Shown: positions 1 to 9,048 of the stretch, one piece after another
Position numbering within the stretch: the stretch's first letter is position 1
Layout of the letters: every line of letters starts with the position of its first letter
From: Jatrophihabitans_A sp035248685
GTDB lineage: Bacteria; Actinomycetota; Actinomycetes; Mycobacteriales; Jatrophihabitantaceae
NCBI GenBank assembly: GCA_035248685.1
Contig: DATFHF010000061.1
Span: 62,001 to 126,000 of the forward strand
Direction of reading: 5' to 3'
DNA: 64,000 nt
Made by a program: the position numbers and the translations under genes
The notes under the pieces: generated by a model
Seen by the model: only the letters and a program-made list of their open reading frames with translations
Databases searched by the model: none
What the model was told of the DNA's origin: nothing

Positions 1-1160
1 GGTGGGCGCATGCAGCCCGTTACGAGCAGGAATTCCGCGACGGCTACCGCATCCTGGGTTGCTTGCCGCCGACCGTCGAGCCACGCGCTACCGGGCACAT
101 CACCGAGATGATCAGCTTGATGCAACGGCTAATCGACACCGGCTACGCCTATCCGGCCGACGGTGATGTCTACTTCGATGTCCGGTCCTTTCCCGACTAC
201 GGTGCGCTGTCCGGTCAGCGGCTGGACGAGATGATGCCGGCCGGGGATTCGGTCGGCGACACCCGCAAGCATGATCCGCGCGACTTTGCCCTGTGGAAAG
301 CTGCAAAACCCGGTGAGCCGAGCTGGCCGACGCCCTGGGGAGATGGTCGTCCCGGCTGGCACCTGGAGTGCTCGGCGATGGCGGGCAAGTACCTCGGCCC
401 GACCTTCGACATCCACGGTGGCGGCTTGGACCTGATCTTTCCGCACCACGAGAACGAGCTAGCGCAGTCGGTCGCGGCCGGCGGTGGGTTCGCCAGGTAC
501 TGGATGCACCACGGTTGGGTGACCCTGGCCGGTGAGAAGATGTCGAAATCATTGGGCAATACCCTGTCGATCAGTGAGATGTCCAAGAACTGGCGGCCGA
601 TTGAACTCCGCTACTACCTCGGTGCGCCGCATTACCGTTCGGCGATCGAGTACTCGCCGAACGCGTTGTCCGAAGCTGCCGTCGGCTACGCCAAGATCGA
701 GAACTTCGTGCAGCGAGCGGCCGAACAGGTTGGATCGGTGGACGTGGCAGGCACCGACCTGCCGCCGGTGCCGGACGAGTTCGCCGCGGCGATGGACGAT
801 GACCTCAACGTGCCGCAGGCGCTCGCGGTGCTGCACCACGCCCGCCGGTCCGGCAACTCCGCGCTGGCGGCCGGCGAATATGCGGCGGTCGTCGAACAAC
901 TGGACTCGGTACTCGCCATGACCGGCGTGCTAGGGCTCAATCCGTTGCAATGGCAGCAAAACATCGGCGGGACGGCCCGCTCGGCCGAGCTGTCGGCGAC
1001 GGTGGATCGGCTGATTGAGCTAGCGGTGCAGCAGCGGCAGGCCGCTCGCCAGCGCGGCGACTACCCGACGGCGGACACCATTCGGGATCAGCTCGCCGAT
1101 GCCGGCATCCAGCTCGAAGACACCCCGGACGGTCCGCGCTGGACGCTCGCCGCGCACTGA
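1..1160 (+). CDS. cysS: Cysteinyl-tRNA synthetase, 5' end outside window
   Basis: Class I aminoacyl-tRNA synthetase that charges tRNA-Cys in the cytoplasm. The reading frame is already open at base 3, so the N-terminal part with the HIGH motif lies before the window; about 386 residues are visible out of the usual ~460. Seen: the CysRS-specific DIHGGGxDLxFPHHENE block that helps bind zinc, the KMSKS signature (GEKMSKSLGN) and the C-terminal helical anticodon-binding region. It is followed at 35 bp by rlmB, the usual actinobacterial cysS-rlmB neighbourhood. Nothing suggests a cluster-specific duplicate; it reads as the housekeeping copy. Confidence 0.95.
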   Translation, partial: WAHAARYEQEFRDGYRILGCLPPTVEPRATGHITEMISLMQRLIDTGYAYPADGDVYFDVRSFPDYGALSGQRLDEMMPAGDSVGDTRKHDPRDFALWKAAKPGEPSWPTPWGDGRPGWHLECSAMAGKYLGPTFDIHGGGLDLIFPHHENELAQSVAAGGGFARYWMHHGWVTLAGEKMSKSLGNTLSISEMSKNWRPIELRYYLGAPHYRSAIEYSPNALSEAAVGYAKIENFVQRAAEQVGSVDVAGTDLPPVPDEFAAAMDDDLNVPQALAVLHHARRSGNSALAAGEYAAVVEQLDSVLAMTGVLGLNPLQWQQNIGGTARSAELSATVDRLIELAVQQRQAARQRGDYPTADTIRDQLADAGIQLEDTPDGPRWTLAAH

Positions 1161-1194
1161 CTCCAGAACCTCCGACATAGCAGACAGGCAGATA

Positions 1195-2148
1195 ATGGCA
1201 GGCAATTCGTCCCGCAGAGGCGCAGTGCGCCAGGCCAAGAAGGGTGCCACCGTGGGATCCGGCGGCCAGCGGGCCCGTGGCTTGGCCGGCAAGGGACCAA
1301 CCCCGAAGGCCACCGAGCGCAAGGGGCATCCGGCGGCCCGGCGAGCGGCGGCGGCCGAGCGGCGTGGCGATGCCGCGTCCCGGCGCCGCGGTCCGAAGAG
1401 CCCGGATGCGCCGGAGCTGCTGGTGGGCCGCAACCCGGTCGCCGAGGCATTGCGGGCAGCCATTCCGGCGAACGCGCTCTACGTCGCGATCGGCATCGAG
1501 GCCGATGAGCGGGTGACCGAGGCGATCCACCTGGCGGCCGACCGAGGCCTGCCGATCCTCGAGGTCAGCAAGGCCGAGCTGGACCGGCGGACCGGCGGCA
1601 TCCTGCATCAGGGCATTGCCTTGCAGGTGCCGGCATTCTCCTACGACGAGCTGCCCGACCTGCTGGAGCTGGCCACCCGGTCGACCACCGCGCCGCTGCT
1701 GGTAGCGCTGGACGGCGTGACCGATCCCCGCAACCTGGGCGCGGTTATCCGGTCGGCGGTCGCCTTCGGGGCGCATGGGGTGATCGTGCCGACCCGCCGG
1801 TCAGCCGGCGTCACCGCGACCGCATGGCGCACCTCGGCCGGCGCCGCGGCCCGGATCCCGGTGGCACAGGTCACCAATCTGGTGCGCGCATTGCGGGACT
1901 GCCAGAAGGCCGGCATGCAGGTGGCCGGGCTGGACGCCGACGGTTCCACCACCATCGACGAGCTGCCCGGTGCGCTGGATCCGCTGGTGATCGTGGTGGG
2001 ATCGGAAGGCCGCGGATTGTCCAGGCTGGTCGGCGAAACCTGTGACGTCACGGTGTCGATCCCGATGAACTCTCGGGCCGAGTCGCTGAATGCCTCGGTG
2101 GCCGCGGCCGTCCTGCTGGCCGAGGTGGCCCGGCAGCGTCGGAGCTAA
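1195..2148 (+). CDS. rlmB: 23S rRNA 2'-O-methyltransferase, TrmH/SpoU family (RlmB type)
   Basis: SPOUT-class methyltransferase that methylates a guanosine ribose in 23S rRNA. The 317-residue protein begins with a Lys/Arg-rich tail of about 80 residues, typical of actinobacterial RlmB, then the substrate-binding domain (LLVGRNPVAEALR). The knotted catalytic domain shows all three SPOUT motifs: DPRNLGAVIRSA, GSEGRGL and IPMNSRAESLNASVA. The ATG at 1195 is preferred over in-frame upstream codons that overlap cysS. It probably forms an operon with cysS and ends just before a bidirectional hairpin. Confidence 0.93.
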   Translation: MAGNSSRRGAVRQAKKGATVGSGGQRARGLAGKGPTPKATERKGHPAARRAAAAERRGDAASRRRGPKSPDAPELLVGRNPVAEALRAAIPANALYVAIGIEADERVTEAIHLAADRGLPILEVSKAELDRRTGGILHQGIALQVPAFSYDELPDLLELATRSTTAPLLVALDGVTDPRNLGAVIRSAVAFGAHGVIVPTRRSAGVTATAWRTSAGAAARIPVAQVTNLVRALRDCQKAGMQVAGLDADGSTTIDELPGALDPLVIVVGSEGRGLSRLVGETCDVTVSIPMNSRAESLNASVAAAVLLAEVARQRRS

Positions 2149-2151
2149 TCG

Positions 2152-2203
2152 CCCGATCGTGCAACTTCTACCGGCGCTGAACCGGAGAAGTTGCACGATC
2201 GGG
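2152..2203. terminator. Bidirectional hairpin between rlmB and the ABC ATPase gene
   Basis: A perfect 18-bp inverted repeat (CCCGATCGTGCAACTTCT at 2152-2169, its complement at 2186-2203). The 16-nt loop itself contains a short CCGG/CCGG pairing. It sits in the 64 bp between two convergent stop codons. No T-tract follows, as is common in actinobacteria. It most likely stops transcription from both sides. Confidence 0.75.
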
Positions 2204-2212
2204 AGGATCAGA

Positions 2213-3328
<1,116 letters not shown>

Positions 3329-3548
3329 GCCGGAATTCCTCTCGGTGAGTGTTGACCGCACCGGGTACGGGCCCCGCGGGCTTGCGGGTGCCTCACGGTA
3401 TTCCGGTCGGTGCTGGGGCCTGCCTCCCACCGATGGAAAGCAGCAGCGCCTGCCGGCATAGCGGTCGTGACCTGGTCATTGGACAGCGCCCGCGAACAGC
3501 CGTCAAGGCTGCCCTCCCGACTTCTAACAAAAGGTTGGTCTCGGGGTA

Positions 3549-3577
3549 TTGACCTAAAGACCGGTTATATCCATATT
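3549..3577 (+). promoter_or_regulatory. Candidate promoter of the GH25 lysozyme gene
   Basis: TTGACC at 3549-3554 and CATATT at 3572-3577 with a 17-bp spacer, in a short AT-rich patch about 50 bp before the lysozyme start. The rest of the 296-bp divergent gap holds no gene that I can support; the importer ATPase promoter must also be here but was not recognised. Confidence 0.4.
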
Positions 3578-3624
3578 GAGCAGGACGGTCAACCGGGCCG
3601 CCCACTCACGAAGGAGAAAAGCCC

Positions 3625-4377
3625 ATGGTGGCAATCGCGCCGCTGGTCAGTCGGCTTCGCACCAGGATGTGCGCCGGCCTGGCAGCCGTCACAGTTGGAA
3701 CCGGCCTGGTGGTGTTTGCCGGCGCGGCGCCGGCGCAGGCCGCGACCTACGTCCTGGGCATGGATGTGTCCAGCTACCAGGGCAATGTGGCCTGGCAAAC
3801 CGCGTACAACAACGGCGCCCGGTTCGCCTACGTCAAGGCCACCGAGGGCACCACCTACACCAACCCGTACTTCGCCCAGCAGTACAACGGCTCCTACAAC
3901 GTGGGCATGATCCGCGGCGCGTACCACTTCGCCCACCCCAACAACTCCAGCGGCACCACCCAGGCCGACTACTTCGCCGCGCACGGCGGCGGTTGGTCGG
4001 CCGATGGCAAGACGCTGCCACCGGCCTTGGACATCGAGTACAACCCCAGCGGCGCCGAGTGCTACGGCCTCAGCCAGTCGGCAATGGTCAGTTGGGTCAA
4101 GGCGTTCTCCAACGAGATCCACGCCAAGTACAACAAGTACCCGATGATCTACACCACGCTGGACTGGTGGACCACCTGCACCGGCAACTCCAGCGCGTTC
4201 GCCGCGACCAACCCGTTCTGGATCGCCAAGTACAGCTCCACCCCGCCGACCCCGCCGGCCGGCACAGCGACCTGGACCATGTGGCAGTACGCCTCGTCCG
4301 GCACCTTCCCCGGTGACCAGGACTACTTCAACGGCTCCTACACCCAGCTGCAGGCGCTGGCCACCAACCACGACTGA
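3625..4377 (+). CDS. Secreted GH25 lysozyme-like muramidase
   Basis: 250-residue glycoside hydrolase family 25 protein that would cleave the MurNAc-GlcNAc bond of peptidoglycan outside the cell. Residues 1-40 form a Sec signal peptide: positive start, hydrophobic stretch, then an APAQA-type cleavage site. The mature part begins with LGMDVSSYQG, the family N-terminal Asp motif. The second catalytic Asp-x-Glu motif is ALDIEYN, and WTMWQYAS is the usual C-terminal strand. An AAGGAG ribosome binding site lies 8 bp before the ATG. No cell-wall binding repeats are present. Single gene with its own promoter and a terminator behind it. Confidence 0.92.
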   Translation: MVAIAPLVSRLRTRMCAGLAAVTVGTGLVVFAGAAPAQAATYVLGMDVSSYQGNVAWQTAYNNGARFAYVKATEGTTYTNPYFAQQYNGSYNVGMIRGAYHFAHPNNSSGTTQADYFAAHGGGWSADGKTLPPALDIEYNPSGAECYGLSQSAMVSWVKAFSNEIHAKYNKYPMIYTTLDWWTTCTGNSSAFAATNPFWIAKYSSTPPTPPAGTATWTMWQYASSGTFPGDQDYFNGSYTQLQALATNHD

Positions 4378-4386
4378 GTCCGGCCG

Positions 4387-4416
4387 GCTGCTGTCTGTCG
4401 CTAGGCAGGCAGCAGC
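4387..4416. terminator. Hairpin between convergent lysozyme and acetyltransferase genes
   Basis: GCTGCTGTCTG (4387-4397) pairs with CAGGCAGCAGC (4406-4416) with one G-T pair and an 8-nt loop. It lies between the two stop codons and reaches into the last codons of the minus-strand gene. Likely shared terminator. Confidence 0.6.
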
Positions 4417-4952
4417 GTCGGCACCCAGTACCGCAGCCGTCCTTGGCGCTCGTCCTCGAACTGCCCGCCGTTGGCCTCGATGATCTTGCGGGATCCGATG
4501 TTGTCGGCCTCGCAGGTGATCAACACCGACCTGATGCCGAGGTCGGCGGCTTTGGGCAGCGCGGCGGCCAACATCGCGATGCCGTGGCCGCACAGCCGGG
4601 CCGACGGGACCACGTCGTAGCCGATGTGACCACCGACCTCCAACAGGTGCGGGGTGAGCCGGTGCCGGATCCGGATGCTCGCCAGGTAGGTCGGCCCGTC
4701 GGCCCACCAGTAGGTGGTGCAGTGCACCCAGTCGTTCGGTGGCTCGATCGCCGGGTCTGCTGCCCGCCGCAGTGTCTCGATGAACTCGGCCAGGCCGGCA
4801 TCGGTGTGCCACCGGCTGCCGTACTCGCGCAGCTGCCAACCCAGCGCGCTGTCGTTGTCGGCCTCGCCGCCCCGGCCCTCCGCGGCGAACTCGGCCATCC
4901 CCGCGCGGAACGAGGCGGCTTGGGCCAGCGACGGTTCGACCAGTTGCGGCAT
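4401..4952 (-). CDS. GNAT-family N-acetyltransferase
   Basis: 183-residue protein of the GNAT acyl-CoA transferase superfamily; substrate unknown. The central part has the fold's beta strand and pyrophosphate-binding loop (VGGHIGYDVVPSARLCGHGIAMLAAAL), followed by LGIRSVLITCEADNIGSRKIIEANGG, the family's acetyl-CoA-binding end. The start at 4952 (MPQLVEPS) fits the fold; the frame also continues upstream over the divergent LacI start, which is unlikely to be translated. Seventy bases separate it from the LacI-type regulator on the other strand. Reads as a core-genome gene, not part of the NRPS clusters. Confidence 0.82.
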   Translation of the reverse strand: MPQLVEPSLAQAASFRAGMAEFAAEGRGGEADNDSALGWQLREYGSRWHTDAGLAEFIETLRRAADPAIEPPNDWVHCTTYWWADGPTYLASIRIRHRLTPHLLEVGGHIGYDVVPSARLCGHGIAMLAAALPKAADLGIRSVLITCEADNIGSRKIIEANGGQFEDERQGRLRYWVPTLLPA

Positions 4953-5022
4953 GGCGTCATTGTGCTGAACCGGCCTTCGGTGGCGCGAACGGTTTTGCGT
5001 GGCAGCGGCTACCGTGGCAGCG

Positions 5023-6117
5023 ATGACCAGCGACGGCGAGCTGCCGGATCCCCCGTGGCGGGGACGTCCGGGCGCGACGCTTGCCGCCGTCGCCGCCAGG
5101 GTCGGGGTGTCGCGAACCACGGTGTCCAACGCCTACAACCGGCCGGATCAGCTATCGGCCGAGCTGCGCGGCCGGGTCCTAGCGGCCGCCGCCGAACTCG
5201 GCTACTCCGGTCCGGATCCGGTGGCCCGCTCGTTGCGAACCAGGCAGGCGGACGCGGTGGGGCTGATCTTTTCCGAACGGTTGGGGTATGCCTTCCGCGA
5301 CCCGGGCGCCGTGGAATTCCTGCACGGCCTGGGCGAGGCCTGTACCCAGCGCGGCCGATCGCTGCTGATGGTCCCAGCCGCTCGGCCGGCCCCGGTGGAG
5401 ACGGTGCTGCGGGCCGCGGTCGACGGTTTCGTGGTTTCCTCGGTGGGGGCGTCCGACCCGTTGCTGGCGGCGGTGCTGTCCCGGCCGCAGCCGGCGGTGA
5501 TCGTCGACTCGCCGCGGGGGTACGCCGGCGTCGACTTCGTGGGTATCGACGACCGGGCGGCCTTCGCCTCGATCGCCGCGCACGTCGTCGAGCTTGGGCA
5601 TCGCCGGGTCGGTGTGGTGGCGGTCCGGCGCAACGAGGACGTGCCCGCCGAGCCGATTCCCAGCCCACTGCCCGTCCGGTTGGCAATCGGCGACCAGCCG
5701 CATCCGGTGCGCCAGCTTCGGCTGACCGGGCTGACCGACGTGATGCCGGGAGACGGCGTACTGGTCACCGAGCGGCCGGCGAACTCCCGGGACCAGGGCG
5801 CGCTCGGCGCCGCCGCGTTGCTGGCCGCGGACCCGGACCTGACCGCGATCATGTGCACCTCGGACATCCTGGCGCTGGGAGTGCTGGATGCGCTGGCCGA
5901 GCGGGGGATCGTCGCTGGTACTCAGATCACCGTGACCGGTTTCGACGACGTGCCAGCGGCCGGCCATGCCGGGCTGACCACGGTGCGCCAGCCGCTGGAG
6001 GGCAAGGGCCGGGCGGCAGTCGAGTCGCTGCTGGACGACCGACCGCGCGCGGTGGCGTCCACCGTGATCCTGCCCACCGAGCTGGTGGTTCGGAGCAGTT
6101 CAGGGCGCCCCGGATAA
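5023..6117 (+). CDS. LacI-family transcriptional regulator
   Basis: 364-residue repressor-type protein. The N-terminal helix-turn-helix (TLAAVAARVGVSRTTVSNAYNRP, residues ~19-41) and hinge helix are typical of LacI/GalR. The rest is a periplasmic-binding-protein-like effector domain ending with TVRQPLEGKGRAA. The ATG at 5023 is chosen over the in-frame GTG at 4999. The effector is unknown; no sugar operon is adjacent. Its 3' end overlaps the convergent acyltransferase gene by 18 bp. Confidence 0.9.
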   Translation: MTSDGELPDPPWRGRPGATLAAVAARVGVSRTTVSNAYNRPDQLSAELRGRVLAAAAELGYSGPDPVARSLRTRQADAVGLIFSERLGYAFRDPGAVEFLHGLGEACTQRGRSLLMVPAARPAPVETVLRAAVDGFVVSSVGASDPLLAAVLSRPQPAVIVDSPRGYAGVDFVGIDDRAAFASIAAHVVELGHRRVGVVAVRRNEDVPAEPIPSPLPVRLAIGDQPHPVRQLRLTGLTDVMPGDGVLVTERPANSRDQGALGAAALLAADPDLTAIMCTSDILALGVLDALAERGIVAGTQITVTGFDDVPAAGHAGLTTVRQPLEGKGRAAVESLLDDRPRAVASTVILPTELVVRSSSGRPG

Positions 6118-6801
6118 CGGCCGGCGCTGGCCCCGCAGCTGCTCGACCTCGGCCGTCACAGCGGCCATGATCTCGTCGGTCAGCTTGCGCAGGATGTCGG
6201 CGGTCGGCTCCTGATCCCGATAGCTGCTGAGATCCAGGGGCAGGCCGATGGATGCCTCATGCGGCTTGCGCGGCAGCGGTCGGAACCGACCACCGCGACC
6301 GAGCGTGCGCTGCGCACCCCACTGGCCGACCGGTAGCACCGGTACGTCCGGGCAGGCCAGCGCGAGCCGGGCGACCCCGGTCTTGCCCTGCATCGGCCAG
6401 TAATCCGGGTCCCGGGTGATGGTGCCCTCTGGGTAGATGATCACGCACTCGCCCCGGTCCAGCGCGCGTTTCGCGTCCCGCAGCGAATCAGCCGCCTGGT
6501 CACTACCCCGATAGACCGGTAGCTGTCCGGCGCCGGCCATGGATCGTCCCACGATCGGCCAGCGAAAGACGCTGGACTTGATCAGGAACCGCGGAATGCG
6601 CCCGGACGTCCAGATCATCCGAGCCATGGCCGGGGTGTCGGCCTGGCTGATGTGGTTGACCGCGACCAGCACACCGCCGTGCTCGGGCATCCGGTCGAGG
6701 TGATGCCAGCGGAGCTTGAACAGCAGCGCGTCCAGCGGAAATATCACGATGACGCAGAGCCGGATCCAGAAACCGGCTTTCGGCTTGTGCAGTCGACTCA
6801 T
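6100..6801 (-). CDS. 1-acyl-sn-glycerol-3-phosphate acyltransferase-like (PlsC family)
   Basis: 233-residue lysophospholipid acyltransferase-like enzyme, probably membrane-associated through the hydrophobic stretch near residues 12-30. The catalytic HxxxxD motif is NHISQADT near residue 49. The later glycerophosphate motifs are PVYRGSD and IYPEGTIT, followed by VPVLPVGQWG. This fits PlsC-type acylation of lysophosphatidate or a related lipid; such proteins are common as paralogues in actinobacteria, so the exact acceptor is open. Confidence 0.87.
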   Translation of the reverse strand: MSRLHKPKAGFWIRLCVIVIFPLDALLFKLRWHHLDRMPEHGGVLVAVNHISQADTPAMARMIWTSGRIPRFLIKSSVFRWPIVGRSMAGAGQLPVYRGSDQAADSLRDAKRALDRGECVIIYPEGTITRDPDYWPMQGKTGVARLALACPDVPVLPVGQWGAQRTLGRGGRFRPLPRKPHEASIGLPLDLSSYRDQEPTADILRKLTDEIMAAVTAEVEQLRGQRRPLSGAP

Positions 6802-6822
6802 CGCTGGCCGCTCCGGCTTCGA

Positions 6823-6896
6823 CCCACGAGTGGGCGGTCCGCTCTCGAGTGGGCAGTTCTAGCCGCCCACTCGTGCCGGAACTGCCCACTCGTGGG
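6823..6896. repeat. Interleaved inverted repeats able to form alternative hairpins
   Basis: Four copies of a CGAGTGGGC-type unit, two direct and two inverted. CACGAGTGGGCGG (6825-6837) pairs with 6863-6875; CGAGTGGGCAGTTC (6846-6859) pairs with 6879-6892; the outermost CCCACGAGTGGGC can instead pair with 6884-6896. These pairings compete. The element lies just upstream of the minus-strand acyltransferase and before the tRNA; the remaining bases to 7058 hold no supported gene. Confidence 0.6.
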
Positions 6897-7058
6897 CTGG
6901 CGCTCGCTCACGCTGCCTCCCTCGCTGTGCCCGGCACCGTCGTTCAGTCATTCGTACTCGGTACCGGACGGCGATCGATCGCCGGGGCCGTCGGGCGGCC
7001 GGCCTGTCGTGACGCTGGCTCTAGGATGGTGGTGGCTGCCATCCCCGTGATCGGCACT

Positions 7059-7131
7059 GCCGGCGTGGCGCAATAGGTAGCGCACCCGACTTGTAATCGG
7101 GCGGTTCGCGGTTCAAGTCCGCGCGTCGGCT
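7059..7131 (+). tRNA. tRNA-Thr (anticodon TGT)
   Basis: A 73-nt cloverleaf with a complete 7-bp acceptor stem (one G-T pair), D stem GCGC/GCGC, anticodon stem CCCGA/TCGGG with loop CTTGTAA (anticodon TGT, reading ACA) and T stem CGCGG/CCGCG around TTCAAGT. The CCA end is not encoded. The accessory region starts directly after it, which makes it a possible integration site, but I found no second copy of its 3' end in the window. Confidence 0.95.
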
Positions 7132-7179
7132 CAAAATAAATGTGCAGCTGACGTAGATCGGTTACGGCCGGGTTTGGGT

Positions 7180-7380
7180 GCCGTTTGAAAATCCGCCAAA
7201 CACCGGAGGCTGAAACCTCGACGTCGTGGTAGCGCTCGAGATACATCGAGATCTCGCTCGGCCGAAAGTGATAGTTCTGCCGCGGATATGAAGACCTTGC
7301 CGACGACAACCCGCGACATTGCCGGTCACTTCCTCGGTGTGCTGGATGACCGCCAGCCGACGACGGACCTCACGGAAAGC
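7180..7380 (-). pseudogene. IS481-family transposase remnant
   Basis: Two fragments typical of one IS481 transposase lie 27 bp apart in different frames. One, at about 7313-7380, reads REVRRRLAVIQHTEEVTGN, from the N-terminal region. The other, at about 7180-7285, contains RQNYHFRPSEISMYLERYHD and continues to GVWRIFKR. In intact members these blocks are separated by several tens of residues, so the middle is deleted, and the catalytic DDE core is missing. A 7-bp inverted repeat (GGTCTCC, 7398-7404 and 7412-7418) lies beside it. This is a decayed insertion sequence between the tRNA and the NRPS cluster. Confidence 0.75.
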
Positions 7381-7498
7381 TGGGGGGCCCTTACGCCGGT
7401 CTCCTAGCTCGGGAGACCCTGACTGTCAACGATGTCCGTCAGTTTTAGATCGGCTCACGGTTCGGTGTTGCTGGAAGTCGGGGCGGTCGTCCGATCCG

Positions 7499-7527
7499 TT
7501 GACAACGTACTGAGTCGCGTCTATGGT
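7499..7527 (+). promoter_or_regulatory. Promoter of the MFS-NRPS operon
   Basis: TTGACA (7499-7504), a 17-bp spacer, then TATGGT (7522-7527), 139 bp before the MFS start. Box sequences and leader length resemble the promoters at 16495 and 35260, suggesting joint control of region A. Between 7419 and 7665 I see no gene. Confidence 0.6.
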
Positions 7528-7665
7528 GGCCAATATCTTGATTGCCCAATTTGCTGGTATTTCACGAAATGCAAACTTCAGTAAACCCGCTTGAATTCGC
7601 ATTGATTCCGATGAGAGCTGCGATGTCCGATGCGACGAATGCGGCCGGCCAGGTGAGAGCAGCAG

Positions 7666-9048
7666 ATGACCGCTGAATCGGGGGTGGCGGCACCCTCGGC
7701 CATGGCAGCGCCGTCGACCGGCAGCATCTGGACCGATCGTAACTTCGTCCGGCTGTGGACCGGCGAGTCGATCTCGGCGATCGGCAATCAGATCACTCAG
7801 TTCACCCTTCCACTGGTTGCCATCCTGACGCTGCATGCCAGCACCTTCCAGGTCGGCGTACTCAACGCCTGCCGCACCGCACCGGTCGTGGTGGTCTCGT
7901 TGTTCGCCGGGGTGTGGCTCGATCGCCGCCGTCGCCGGCCCATCCTGATCGCCTGCAGCCTGGGCAATGCGGTGCTCATCGCGCTGGTTCCGATCAGCGA
8001 TGCGACCGGCCTACTGGGCATCGGCCTGCTGTACCTGGTCTCGCTGGCGGTGGGCGTGCTGTCGGTGGTGTTCGACATCGGCGTGCTCAGCTATGTTCCG
8101 ACGTTGGTCGAGCGGCGCCATCTGGCCGACAGCAACAGCAAGCTGCAGCTCAGTACCTCACTGTCGCTGGTCGCCGGGCCAGGCCTGGCCGGTGCGCTGG
8201 TGGGAGTGCTCACTGCTCCGATCACGCTGAGCGCCGACGCGTTCTCCTATTTGTGTTCGGCCGCTGGGCTAATCCTGATCGACAAGCCGGAGGAGCCCCC
8301 GGAGGCGCCGGGAATTCGGCCGTCGATCCGCAGTTCGATCGCGGAGGGCTTGCGGGCGGTCTACGGCAGCCCGATCCTGCGTTCGTTGCTCAACCTGGCG
8401 GCAACCTTCAACTTCGTTCAGGCCGGTTTCATCACGATCTTCGTCGTCTATGGCATTCGCGTGCTGCACCTCGGCCCATTCCGGTTGGGCGTGGTGCTCG
8501 GCGCCATCGCAGTCGGCGGCATCGTCGGGGCGATGATGTCCAGCCGGGTCAGCGGGTTCTTCGGCATCGGGCCCACCATGCTGGTGGGGCTGAGCGGAGC
8601 GACCCTCTGCCCGCTGCTGCTGTTGATCCCCCGAGATGCCGGGCTGGCCTCGATGTCGATCATGATCGGCGCCGAACTGCTGTACGGCTTCGGAGTGTTG
8701 AGCTTCAACGTGATCACCGTGACGGTCCGCCAGACCGTGACGCCGAACCGGTTGCTCGGTCGGATGAACGCGAGTTATCGGATGGTGCTGTTCGGCATGG
8801 CGCCGCTCGGCTCGGCATTGGCCGGTGTGCTCGGCCAGCACTTCGGGCTGCGGACGGCGCTGGTGATCGCGGTGCTCGCCTTCCCGTCCGCGATCCTGTG
8901 GACGATCTCCTCGCCGGTCGTCCGGATGCGTGAGATGCCGGCGGGGCCGGCTGAGGATCTGCTTGCCGCGCCGGCCCCCGGGCCGAGTTCACCGGCGGCT
9001 GATGAGCCGGTTGCCAGTCGATCGATGGAGATGGATGAGAGCGGATGA
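7666..9048 (+). CDS. MFS exporter (EntS/MFS_3 type)
   Basis: 460-residue inner-membrane transporter with about 11-12 hydrophobic helices. The loop after helices 2-3 has the MFS basic signature DRRRRRPILIAC. The N-terminal half (FVRLWTGESISAIGNQITQFTLPL) resembles the EntS/DHA3-type exporters often found beside NRPS clusters. The C-terminal ~35 residues are Ala/Pro-rich and probably cytoplasmic. Its stop overlaps the first NRPS gene by 4 bp (ATGA), so export and synthesis are translationally coupled. Likely exports the region A product; this is inference from position. Confidence 0.88.
   Translation: MTAESGVAAPSAMAAPSTGSIWTDRNFVRLWTGESISAIGNQITQFTLPLVAILTLHASTFQVGVLNACRTAPVVVVSLFAGVWLDRRRRRPILIACSLGNAVLIALVPISDATGLLGIGLLYLVSLAVGVLSVVFDIGVLSYVPTLVERRHLADSNSKLQLSTSLSLVAGPGLAGALVGVLTAPITLSADAFSYLCSAAGLILIDKPEEPPEAPGIRPSIRSSIAEGLRAVYGSPILRSLLNLAATFNFVQAGFITIFVVYGIRVLHLGPFRLGVVLGAIAVGGIVGAMMSSRVSGFFGIGPTMLVGLSGATLCPLLLLIPRDAGLASMSIMIGAELLYGFGVLSFNVITVTVRQTVTPNRLLGRMNASYRMVLFGMAPLGSALAGVLGQHFGLRTALVIAVLAFPSAILWTISSPVVRMREMPAGPAEDLLAAPAPGPSSPAADEPVASRSMEMDESG

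Noticed and set aside
7059..7131. tRNA-Thr as a proven attachment site
   Set aside because: No integrase gene and no second copy of the tRNA 3' end were found in the window.
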